This document shows positions 1 through 11,906 of a DNA stretch of 64,000 nucleotides, piece by piece. The DNA comes from Amblyornis subalaris. Taxonomy: Eukaryota > Chordata > Aves > Passeriformes > Ptilonorhynchidae. Below the pieces are notes generated by a model. The model ran no database searches. It saw nothing but the letters and a program-made list of their open reading frames with translations, and was not told the DNA's origin. The translations under genes and the position numbers were made by a program. The first letter of the stretch is position 1. Every line of letters starts with the position of its first letter. The stretch lies in NCBI GenBank assembly GCA_018881555.1, contig JACAXG010000310.1, forward strand, positions 201,584-265,583, in the 5' to 3' direction.

Positions 1-3000
1 CAGCTGGAAACCTTAGGTGTGTTCATTTCTGTGTGGGATAAAACACACTCTTCTATGAGTAAATGATGATGGTTTCTTGGATGTATATTTAACAGGTTGT
101 TTTTACAAAAAGAAAGGATGGGGAGGCAGAGGAGAAGAAAACAAAGGCCACCTGGGGGAAAGGTGTGATGCTGGTAGGGAGCAAAGGAGCAGCTGATGAG
201 GCCTGTGTAGTACAGCTTTGTAATTGCTGAAGGATTTTGTCTACTCCTGTGCTCAAGTCTTTATTTCTAACTGCTGCGAATGACATGCTTTATGAAAGGC
301 TTTACTCACTTCAAGAAATTCAATAATGAAGTGTAAGTGATAGGTGTGATGGGTTTTTTCCAAAGACTCTCTGCGCTCTTGCTCCTTGAGAACCTTATGG
401 GGTGCTTTGAAAATGACTCCAAAGGGGAATTTATTTTTTTCCCCTCATCCAGGAGAACTTGGATTCGGCGTCAGGCAGGCTGTATTATTCAGACATACTG
501 TGCACCAGACAGGCAGTTTATATATAGAAGCAACACACTTCTAGTACTCTCTTTAATGTGCTAAGCTTGACAGAATTCCATCTGAGGTGCAGTAAGTGGT
601 TGCTCTGGCTGGATTTGCTAGCTGATGAAGACTGGGGAAAAGAGGGAAAGCGTGCCCTGGCGAATAGGGAAAATATAGATAATTAACATCATATATCGAA
701 TTGTTTCCTTCAANATATTATGCGTGCTTTAAAAATGGGTAATAGAGTAGTTATGTCATTTATTGATTTATTTATTGTCACACCATCTTCAGTTTGCTTT
801 TGCTTCAGTTACAACAGGGGAGCAGGCACTGGATGCAGTGAGATGGAATATTCATCCCAATGCTGCCAAACCAGGACAATTGTATAAATGGATTTAATTT
901 CCAATTCCGTAGCNTTGCAGTGGGTTCTTTGTGAAGTGTGACCTGATTGTACAGAGAACACCTTGGCAAGTACAGAAATGGNATTTTTTTTTATAGATAT
1001 AGCATAATGGGCCTAGTTGGTCGTCTTGTGTGCTCTGAGTCATTTATTTGATAGAGCTTTTCTTGCACAATAGTTTTTAAGCCAGTCCTATTTTTATAGT
1101 GCATGAAAATACTTAGGCAGGGTGGGAGTCGGCAATAAATATCTTTATTCCCTAAAGTGGTGGCTCTTGGCCAAATTCTGTGCTCTTACTTATCAGCTGC
1201 AGGTCTTAATTCTGCTGAATTCAAACTTTTTTTTTTTTTTAATCTCTGAGAAGCAGGAGTAATTATTTATGCATGATTCTTGCTCCTGAGTGTTGTGTCA
1301 TTAATGAGATGCTGCAATTCTTGTGTGGTTCTTGATGGGAGTTCATTCGGGGNCCTGGCTGTGTGTGACACTGTGCAACTCAGTCAAGAGAGAGGTTGGC
1401 TTCAAAGTGTCCTTGTTTTTTCTGAAGTTTTATTGAAGATGGAGTCCCTTGAAAATACAATGCTCAGTACAACACCTTTTTTTTTCCCCATAAAAAATAA
1501 ATNAAACTTTCAGCGTAAAGGTCTCTCTTAAATAAAACATATCTAAAGCGAGGGCAGAGNGTGAGCACAGCAAGGAATTTTCAGTGTGTTGGTTTATCTT
1601 CTCATCCTGCTTGGTTGCTTATGCTGGGAGATTATGCTGTATAAAAATGAAATCCCAAGACAAAAAAAAAAAANCCCAAACCCACACTTAGAGCTTCCTA
1701 GAAGTTTGTCAGTCAGTGCTTATTTTAGAAATGGGCTAGTTCAGGGGCACGAGGGAAAATTATGGTAATGCCACCAAAGGCTTCAGTAGTCAGATGTCAA
1801 AGCACTCTGCATTTGTTTTGCTTGAATGCCATTTAATGTTGCTGCTTTTAGAAGATAATGTTCTGCTTTCTCACTTTCATGCATCCCATGCTGCCATCAG
1901 CTGTCTCCATCATGGAATATTCTAAGCTCATCANATCCAAAAGTTTTAGTCTTCGTTTTGGTTACACTTGAAGTGAAGTGCAGAAAACAAGAGCCTGGCT
2001 TATTTTGTTGTCTGGTGGCTTTTTCTGCCATAGCTGGAAATTCCAGGGGGAAGGATTATGGCTGGAATGGAAATGGAGAGTGAACTTCCCTCACTTGGAC
2101 ATGGATTCAAACCGAGAGCAGAGTGATCCTGGCAGAGAACTCTGGGAAAATCTGTGCTGCTGGGACGGTCAAATGCCATGTTGTGCAACTGTAACACTCC
2201 AAAGGGGAAAAAAGGAAAAATAAGTTGATCATGGAGAAAAAGGGAGGAGAAAACAGAGAGAAGTGTCTTATACCTTAAAATATCTTTGGAAGCAAATGTT
2301 GGTGTTGATTTTAGCACCTCATTGGAAGTTGTGCCATCACTAAGGGAGGGGACATGATCTTGTGTGTTCATCGAGGGCACCAGTAAAGAATGAGAGCAGA
2401 ACCCAGTTATGGTGCATCTTTATCCCCCTTGTCTTAACTCCCGAGCAGTTGCTTCCCTCACCTTTCCCGTTGTTGGAGAGGTGAAGCAATGCTGGCTCTG
2501 GAATGCTGTCACCCTAAGGTTCTGTCTTTTCCCCTCCCTGCTGCTGACTCACACTTGTACTCCAATGGCAAAGTTAACCCTTTAAAAGAGGAAAAACTGC
2601 TGTCTTTTNCTTTTTCTTTCTTTTTTTCGTTTGGAGTTTGGATTTTGCCTCAGCACTGGAAATGTACTGAGCAGTAATTCAAGGCTGAAGTAGGTCAGAG
2701 TGGACCAGTCAGGACTGGCTCAGTGTCTCTGGTTCAGGTGTCAGAGCTTTTCTGCTGGCTGGCTAATTTTCAATTCCATTCTGAAACAGATTAGAGGTCG
2801 TTGGCAGCTTTTTTGGATTCAGCATCTTGGGTATTAGTGAAACCATGGCAGGAAATGCTGCTTTGTTGTTGTTTCTTGAAGCAGACCTGTCTTTTCCTGC
2901 CTGAATTTGGCAAGATAGGAAGCCAAAACTGAAGGATTATTGAGATGAATTGACTGGAAGGTTAACCTTGGTGCTTACAGTCCTTCACTATCTCCGTGTC

Positions 3001-4259
3001 AGGATGGTTTTAATCTAGTGCTGGTCTCTGGCATCTGAAATCTATTATGAGGTGATTACATGGGATGGAATTGCACTTCAGAAACCACAGCCTGAGTTCA
3101 GCAGAAATTGCACCGGACCCACTTTCTGAGTGTAAGCTCCCTGGTGTGATGGATGTTGTCTTATGATGCTTCTAGAAGACNGGGATGTGTTTAAAAGCAA
3201 TACTGATTTATTAGTAAAATCTAGAGAAAATGAGGCTTTGTGCTTGGCGGTTCTCCTCTTCCTCTAATACGTCTTTTTTCCGGTGCAAATTTGAGAAGTT
3301 GTGTGTGTTTGTCCCCAAAGTTTGGCAAGTTCAAACTGTATAACTTTAAATATTTAATCCTGGAGAAGAGAATCAGCAGGATTTATGAATGAGGTGAAAG
3401 AATAGACAGGACAAGCCAAGAGATTCTTAATAGTTCTGGCTGCTTTTGCATGTAGTGCACCTTTTATCACTGCGTTTGGACTGGAGTCACTTCCTCACAT
3501 CCAAGATTTTTGGCATCCTGGCTCTTCTCTTAGTCGAGTTGCAGAAGCTTTAGACCATGATTGCTTAGCAGTAGTCTCAAAGAGTTTTTTGAAAAGAAGA
3601 GCTAGAAGAGCATCCTGGTAAAGTTCAGGAGCAGAAATATCACTTCATCTGTTCCTCTCACTCTCAGTGTGACCNAGCTGGACGTGTGAAGTGTGTGCAA
3701 GCAAAGGAGGCAACAAATGACATCTCTAAATGGGCTGGGAATGCTCANGTTCACCTACCTCTGGTAAAAAGTCTTAGTAAAACAGTGAAAAACTCATGTA
3801 GAGCTTTGCACTGTGACTGCAGTTGGGGTTTTCTCCCATGCAGTAAGGCTGAAAGCTCAGCTCATTTCTTTGACAAGATTATGTTGCCATCGCTTGCCAT
3901 CTGAAGCCAGAGCTCTTGTCAAAAAAGACATTGGAGATGACAGCTGAGAGCTGAAAAACTGGCCCACCTAAAAGAGGAGGGACTTGTCACACTTGTTGCT
4001 GCTCAGATTCTAAGCAGGGTTCTCTGAAGACACGTCCCTGCTCTCCAGATGCAATATTAATGTTACCATATGGCCTGTGAGAGTGAAGGCTGTGTGACTG
4101 TAAATCTGTGCACACCTGCAATTGAACCAGCCTCTGCTGGAGACCTCCCTGTGGCCTGTGAAGCAGTTCCATCATCCTGAGCAGTTCAGCGTGACAGATG
4201 ATCAAATCGATTCTTTAAAAAAAATAACCACCAAAAAAAAAAAAAAACCAACTCAAAAA

Positions 4260-4600
4260 ATTACTCAGGGCTTTGATTTGTACGGGTAATTATGGCTAAA
4301 GACCTCTCTGAGTCTTATAATTAACGCTAATAACCTTATAAATATTCTCCAAAATATAATTAAGGGAAATTACATGTTAGGGAAATAAAGATTAAGTGGC
4401 TGTGTTGCTGAGAACTAATAGGCCCTAGCAGAACTGTGATTTACAAACAAGACCTCACAGTGAAAGTGGCAGCTGCCTGGCAAGGATTTTATGGGCACTT
4501 CTAGTCTGAGGAGGTAATATTGTTTATATACCTTGTGCGTCAGAATTAATAACTGTACGGAATAATTTAAGGCTGGTCAACACTAATACCACCAATCTCT
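4260..4600. promoter_or_regulatory. Candidate conserved non-coding element (AT-rich, homeodomain-like sites)
   Basis: This is a repeat-free AT-rich block with several TAATTA/ATTAA-type cores, including 'ataattaacgctaataac' and 'atataattaaggg'. The texture resembles deeply conserved vertebrate enhancers. This is pattern recognition only; conservation was not computed. Confidence 0.25.
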
Positions 4601-5827
4601 GCCTGGGTTTTTGCAGTCTTGAATGATAAGTTCATCTTGAACCTTTTTCCCATTGGATGGGAAGGGTGAGAGTCTCTTCCCTGCAGTCATTCCCAGGCAG
4701 GCAGGAACAAATAAGGAAGGGCCGTGCTACTTNAGGGAGTTATGAGAGTTATGTGGAGATGGCTGAGTGGGTCGACAGCTGCAGCCCTCTGCTCTCGTGT
4801 GAATGGTTTCCTTTTTGCCACAGTGCTTTATTTTAATGAACTCCATCTGCACAGAGCTCAGGCCTTAACAGAGAGAGCAGCTCATGATGCCTAAGGATGC
4901 AGTAGGGATGCCACGAGTTGTCCAGAAAGCTGGATATGAAAATGAGCTCATAATCTGTGAAATTTATTTCGCAGTCAAATCCCTGGGGTTTTGTTGCCAT
5001 TTAGTTTTAATTTTGTTTTCTTTTTCCTGCCCTCCTCTCCAAAAGTCATGATGGTAGTGGCTTACCATTTGGGATTTTCCTGCTGTGGAAAGTGATTTTC
5101 TTTCTGGAATCTTTGGTTTTATGCAGNTATTGGTGTAGAAACTCGATGCCCTGTCCTTCAAGCTCTTGCCAAGACAAATGTGACAAAGGAAATACAGAAT
5201 GGGATTATTTTAAGGCAAATTCCATCTNAAATCAAAGAACTTCCCTAAAAACAGAAACGAGAAAGCAGAATCAAAAGAGAAATAAGAAAAATAACTGTTA
5301 GATTTGTTAATCAGACTCAAATGACACTATTTTTAGCCTCAGCTTACTCAGGTAAAGTTGCTTCTGCCTGAGTCTAAATATATGAAGGATGGCATCCAAA
5401 GCCATAGCTGGCTTACTGGGAATATATGGCGTAGCATATTTTCCTTTTCCTCTGCCATAGGTTGAACATAAATCCTCAAACAGCTCACCACCCCAAAAAT
5501 AAGGCTGTATAAATATCTGAGCACATGGAAAAATACCTCTCCTATTGCTAGCACAGTAGAAATTAAAAGAATTAGTCCATTTTAGGCACGAGGCGGGGAC
5601 CTCTCAAATTAGTAACANTTCTACGAACGCAAACATCCAGGTTTTAGGCAGATTTCTGGAAATGAGCAAGGCAGTGCTGGCACATGCACCGAGATGAGAA
5701 TTCCTAAGTACTATTTCAGAGGAAGTGTTTGTCTGAGGGCTTGTAGCAACTTCAGCAGCTGACATTTTGCAACCAAAAGCGTGCCAAATTAGGTAATTTG
5801 CGTTGTTCTGATAACTTTATATCTTTC

Positions 5828-5910
5828 TTCTATTGTGGTGCCCAGAACTGCACGCAGTACTCTTGGTAATCTCAGTCTCCCAGGCAGATTTGGGAGTACT
5901 CTCCCAGTGC
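5828..5910 (-). mobile_element. Old CR1 LINE remnant (internal part)
   Basis: The words 'ggtgcccagaactgcacgca' followed by 'gtactcttggtaatctca' resemble the reverse complement of the CR1 ORF2 3' region, where 'cccagaactg' followed by 'cagtactc' is typical. It is short and diverged, so subfamily and ends are uncertain. Confidence 0.45.
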
Positions 5911-8389
5911 TTTTCCTGCTAGTGAAAAGTTAAAACCACCTACTCCCCACAAAGCCTGTGGAAGGAAGAAAGGGAGAGTATTTTACAACAACTTCTGATT
6001 GGCGTAACTAAGAAGGTGCTAAAATTCAGGATACTGGAGCCGTCTTGGTCCTGTTCCTGAGGCATTTCTTCCGTTAAAGGTTAAACCTGAGCATAATATC
6101 TTAATCATCAGAGTACAGGATGTTCATTCCTAGGTTTTAACCACAAACCCCTCNTGTTCAGTTGAGCTGTTTGTGTCTGGGGTGGCTGAGTCCCATTTCT
6201 GCTCAAAGGAAGTGAAATTTAGATGGATGCTCCAGTTCTCCCGGTGGAAGCAAGAACACGTTGCTGTGTCTTTGAGCAGCTTTTTACGGCATGTGTGGCT
6301 TTCATCGCTTCCAGCCCTGAAATTGGGAATGAAAACATTCTTTCAGGTGAAATCAAGTGTTCACGAAGAATTTAGCCTGTATAGATTCTGCTGTGTAGGA
6401 CTGAGCTTCTTCCATTGCTCCCAGGGCTGTGGATCTCACGGATGCTCAGACAGTGGGGGTGACTTTAGTTTGCACGTTTTCATGAGCTTGTCCTTTTTCT
6501 GTTTGTAATAAACACGCGCTCTGCTCAGGTGTATGAACAAACTAAGTGCCAGTTGACAAATATAAAAACTAATGCTAAACACGGGGTGAGAATAAAGGGA
6601 TTGTGACTGGATTAAGCAGGATTTTGCTGGAGAACTGGGTTAGAAATTCACTGTATNGTGTGCCAAGGTTCCCGTCTGCTTGAATTTGCTGAAATGTTAA
6701 GTTTTTAAAAGTTGTTGCAAAACTAAAACATCGATAGACCCTGCTTTACTGATGGTGTAAGCTGATGGGTATTTCAGATTTTTATATAGGTTATTGTTGA
6801 TGTTGGTTTAAGTTTAGATTTGGAAAAATTCTTAAATGCAATATTCTGTAAATATCTCTGTGTTAGCAAAGCTCAATAACTTTTAACTGAAGNCCCCTTT
6901 GTCCCTGAGGTCCTCTGGAGCAGTGTGAACGCTTTGAAACCTATCAGCTACCAGTGAATTTGAAATCAAAAGCCTGAGGCTCAGATCCCTGGAAATATTT
7001 TCTTGACTGCCTAGTTCTCAGTGACTTAAAAACCCCCATCTCTGTAGTCGTCTGCATATTTTTAACATCATGGTTATGCAGTTAAGGCTCAGCTTGGAGA
7101 CCCTGGAGTGGGATTTTTAGGCTCATTGCCTCTCTCCCCTGTGACTTCATCATATCAGGGCTGATGTGAACATGGCCCAGATCCTGATCTTGTGTTCTCT
7201 GAATGCTTTAAGTGAATGACTGCTGTAGGTTTGCATCCATGAAACTGAAAACTTTGTTAGAAGTATCTAAGGAAAAAGGTTCATATTTAAAAGTGATTCT
7301 TATAATTTCCAGTCTGAGCTGTTGCTGGTGATGGTGGTGGCAAGAAGAGAATCGATGGTTGTATTTTAAAGTAATGAAAATAAGAACTTTGAAATATTTT
7401 TGTAATTCAGTTTCTCTTGGAAATGGTTTCCTAGAAAGCCCAGGGATGTGTAGATGGACCATTGCTTGGGAAGCTGGGACTGAGAATGCCTGGGGGAAGT
7501 GCAGTGTGGATCTAATGGAATGGTCTTTGAGTGCTTTAGTGAGCACATTTGAAGGTTAAAAAAAGCACAAGAACTGCGCTGAATTCACGATGAAACGCCC
7601 CTGTAGCAGAAAGGGTTTAAATGTCACTGTGAGGCATAAAAGCCTTGATTTAAGGAGAAAAGACTATTTTTATACAGCTTGTGTGTTAGAAAAAACGTGG
7701 TCACATACTGTCAATTCTGATGCTTCTTGAAGATGAGGAATATAATATTCCACTTATATTTAGCAGAACTATGGCTCTGTGTGAGCACTCGAACATTTGT
7801 TCTCTTTGTTAGGGCTGAGGGCACTTCTGTGGGATTCAGAACAGTCCTGGTGCTTTTTGACACTGAAGGGCTGCAAAATTGGGGTCTTAAGTACTATTCA
7901 TGTTAAGACAACACAGACAAGCCTGTAAAACCCCACTATTAATTATGTTTATAAAGATCATCGATAGCTACTAGACAGGAAGGAATCTCATTTTGGAGGG
8001 TGATGTGTGCTGTGAGGAACATGCAGCTTTCTAGAGTCCTTTCCTGGCTTTCCTGTCATCACAATGGCATTTGCTAGTAGTAAATGCATTTAATGAAACT
8101 AATTTTAGAATGCTAGGTCAGCACTTAAATTTGTTTTCTCCTTGTTAGTCTCACAGCTAGATCAGGCCTCAGATTTTAGGACAAACAGGAGTTTCCAGGT
8201 CTCATTTCTTCTCTCCTGTCACGCAAGTGAAAGAAAATGATTGTGGCTGGTTTTGGACTCTTTATAAGTCGGATTCCATTTTGTAACACTTGAATCATAT
8301 TTCCAGCACTTAGGGTGGTGCTTTTNCCCCCCCTTTCTTACTCAATTTCCCTTTTGTTCCTGATCCTTCGTTCCTTTTGTTAGCGACAG

Positions 8390-8830
8390 AAATAACTGTT
8401 GCGCAAATCAGCCGCGTTGTCATGGGGAAGCTTCGCGGCGTGAACGGGATGAAAAATGACCACTTTTGATTTCTTTTTTTTTTTTTCTTTCTGCACTGAG
8501 GGGGATGAGCAGGGAAACGACTTCCTGTGATTTTTCCAGGGGCCAGTCCGCGGCTGGACAAGGAGGGATGGAGGTGATGGGAGCAGCCGCGTGGCCGCTG
8601 CCCAGGCCGGACAAAGGGAACTCTCGGGGCATCCCTCGGCAGTCCGGGCGGGCGGATTCCTTGGAGCAGCGTGGCTCCCGCAGGAAGCCATCTGTCCCCT
8701 GTCGCTCGGAGCCGTGGGGTTGAGGCCGGAGCTGTCGCTGCTCCGCAGGATGGACGGGATGGGATGGATGAGTAGCAGCTGCCGTGCCTGCTGCGGGCAT
8801 TAATGCCCTAAGGAGATCGGATCAAGCCGT
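8390..8830. promoter_or_regulatory. CpG-rich patch of unknown role
   Basis: GC and CpG content rise sharply against AT-rich flanks, with clusters such as 'agccgcgttg', 'cttcgcggcgtgaacggg', 'gtccgcggctgg' and 'gtccgggcgggcggattcc'. Overlapping open frames exist on both strands but have no recognisable product and are expected from GC-rich DNA. It could be an alternative promoter, an unmethylated enhancer or an old GC-rich insertion. Confidence 0.35.
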
Positions 8831-11800
8831 GCCTGCCCAGGAGCAGGGAATAGTGCGGGAGCTATGGAGCCAGCACGGGAGAAACGTGTGAATTCCTCCC
8901 ACAAAGGCCAAAGTGAATATTCAGGTTGATCCTCTGCATGGAGGTTTTTATGGGATTGGTGATAATCGGCCTATCGAGGGTTCTTCCTTGGTGTAAGAAC
9001 GTGGCAGGCGCTCAATCCTGAGCGTCATCAGGGGGAAATAAACCCTTCGTCTTGGCTTGGTGGTGGTGAGGGATGGTTCTTATTGCAGCTGGTGTGATAT
9101 CACAGCGAGACTTAAAAGGTCGGGGAGATGTGATACAGGGAAAGTGATCAATACTCCCTGCGGTATAATTATGTGGAATTTACAGGACTCATAAAAAAAC
9201 TACACAAAGAGGGAAATATGATAAACACTTTAATTTTCTCATAGAAGAGATAGCTAGAATGAAAGCTGTATGATGTTTTGCTGTAAGGAGGTGGAGGTGT
9301 ATGACTTTACAGTGACTATGACAAAGCTTTCCTTTTTCCAGAGTATTTAAGCCACGGGAATCTGCATGAAAGTGAGGAATGCGTTCTAGGAGTAGCACGC
9401 TAAACATGTCACCTACTTTGCTATCTGTGTGGCATTCTGAGAACAAAAGCTAAACCATGTGAAACATCTAATACAGAGCAAACTTCATGTTTAATCCTGG
9501 TCAATTAAGTAGTTTATTTTATGTGGGTGATGGTATTGGTCAGATAATTTGGGTACTGCTGACCTTGTAATGGTATCAGTGTTAACACTTGCATTGTCCA
9601 TCACAGCTAGAGTACCTTACACAGTCTAGGTAAGTTGTGATCTCAGCTGAATGTCACCCAAACATCAACATTTAGAAGGATATTTTATAAATAAGAGATG
9701 AAAANCACTTACTTGTCAAGAGGAAATATTGCAACATAGTGGCAATGATATTGTTACACTTAATTTACTTCGAATTTATCTCCAAAGGTGTTAAACCTGA
9801 GCCTGGTGAACAAACCAAGGGCAATTTCGTATAAATCTCATAGAATTGTCATCCTGGTTGTGTTTTTAGTTGGAAAATCTGTCAGAGAAGGTCAGATCAT
9901 GACAATTCCTGGTTCGAAAGTGGCCACTAGAGAGGCAGAGTGTGCAGCGTGTGTGTGTCGCATCCTCTGCACTGGGCATTCGGGCAGCTGGATCCCTCCT
10001 TTGAACTCAGAAGTGGCACCTCCCAAGCCAGGCTTGGCCAGGATTCTGCAGAGCCAGCGTTTGTTTGGCTGTGTGTGATAAGCTCAGCAGGGTCCTGTGG
10101 CTGGTGCGGGGAGCGCAATCCCATCGGTGCGTCCCGGGAGACGCCGGGCTTGGATTCGGTGCCTGGCGTTGGGAGGTGGGACAGTGGCTGAGTGTGCCGC
10201 TGGGCCCTGGAGAGGAGCTGCAGTGTCCAGTGGGAAGGCTTGCCATCCCCAAGGCATTCCTTAACNGTGGAGTTTTGTGGACGTGCCCCGTTGAAACCAC
10301 TGCACGTCTCTGCCACTGTTGGAAATGTGAAGTCAATGCGAAGTGACTTGTTACTCCTGAATTCTTCGAAATCCAGCAAATAAAGTTTTTCTTGCACAGC
10401 TGAAGAGTATATCTTTGTATGTAGTTTCCTTAGGATGCTACTCCATGCTTACTTGCCTCTTAAATATTCGAGGGATCAATTTTTCTCCTGCTGTTCAGAT
10501 AAAAAATACAGCAGAAAATTTTAAAATTAATAACACTTAGCAATACTCTCTCACATCCTAATTTCTAGGTGCTAAGTGGGCCTTTGATACGGATTNCACT
10601 GTGACCTGTTCTTGTGTATAACTTTTCCTTGTGTTGGGATANGAGCTGTAGTATCTTAGCAGGTGTAGTGTGATGTGATAAGTACTTTTCTAAGCATGTG
10701 AGCATTTCCAAGCAGTTTTTGCAACAGAACAGTTGCAGTTTTTATAAAAACCTGGGCTGTTTATCATGCTTATTCCTAATATACAGGTGGATTTATGGCA
10801 GAGCTTCTCCTGTTTGAAGGGATTTAGCCTTGCTTTTCCCAGGCCTGCTCTATGGATTTGCATAAGCTGTAGTTACACACTCCAATGGCTTTTCCAGTCC
10901 CTGTCCTAGAGGCTTTCAGCGAAGCAGACTTTGCTGACTGCAGCTCTTGTCGAGCCATTAACTTGNCTGGGGAGCGTCCTCTGAACGTTCAAGGTGGTTT
11001 CCAGATAACCTTGGCATTGCCAGAATTTCAGAAGCCCTGTGGGGTTAATAACCGTGGAACTCCCCAGCATGAATGGAGCAGTGACTGATTTTGTGATATT
11101 GCTGCCCACTGACGTGACAGTCTCATTAATTAAGTAATAGTGTGAAATCTGCAGCTCCACATGTTTTATTCAGAGGAAACCTTAAACCTGCTGGTAACTA
11201 ACGCACAGTGTAAGCTGGATGCATTCATGTGCTGGCCAAATCCTCAGCACTTCGAGCTTNTGTCTTCACTTAAATGTGCTTTTCAGAGGAAGAGTTCCCT
11301 GTTTTACTTTATTCTCTGCTAGCAACTGTATGAAGAAGTGGCTGGATAGCAGGAAAACTGCATCTCCTAGATAAATTGAGGCTTGATGACCTCAGGGTTT
11401 TTTTTAAAACCTTTTTTGGCACCTTTATCTCCGCGTATAAATAGCTCACAAGTCTGTTCCCTCGGCATTGGCTAGATGTAAAGTAGTGTTAAATGCTTTT
11501 GGGAGGTGAAAGTAGGCTTTCTCAGTTCCTTGTACATGGAGCAAATCCAAGCTGCATGCCATATTTACACACTTTGGTTCCCTATCAGGTTTTACTCCCT
11601 GAGCAATATGTGCTGATCTGGTGGAGTGTATTTCAAATGCACTCCTAACAAAGGATTTATGCTGGACTTAAAAGGTGGACAAGTGTTTCCTTCAATCAGT
11701 TTGTAGCTGGACGCTGCCAGCAGCTCTGTCTTAAATTTATTCATGCAATTTTTGAGGTAATATTTGGATCAGCACAATTCTTGCATCTCTTGAAGAGCCA

Positions 11801-11875
11801 TTTAAGACGGTCCTGCCGTGTTTGCTGTGAGGAGCTGAATAAACTCGTCAGTCATGCCCTTGAGTCTCCACTGAT

Positions 11876-11878
<3 letters not shown>

Positions 11879-11906
<28 letters not shown>
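11879..11906 (-). repeat. 28-bp T homopolymer (A tail-like on the minus strand)
   Basis: An uninterrupted run of 28 T lies at 11879-11906. On the minus strand it is an A run preceded by about 200 bp of unique, fairly GC-rich sequence, which resembles a retroposed transcript tail. I see no AATAAA just before it and no clear target-site duplication, so it may simply be an expanded homopolymer. Confidence 0.6.

Noticed and set aside
8466..8803. Open frames in the CpG-rich patch as an alternative LRRFIP1 first exon
   Set aside because: None encodes anything like the distal N-terminus (GSGRKR, AEDDALNQIARE) of the long isoform, and no good donor in a fitting frame was seen.
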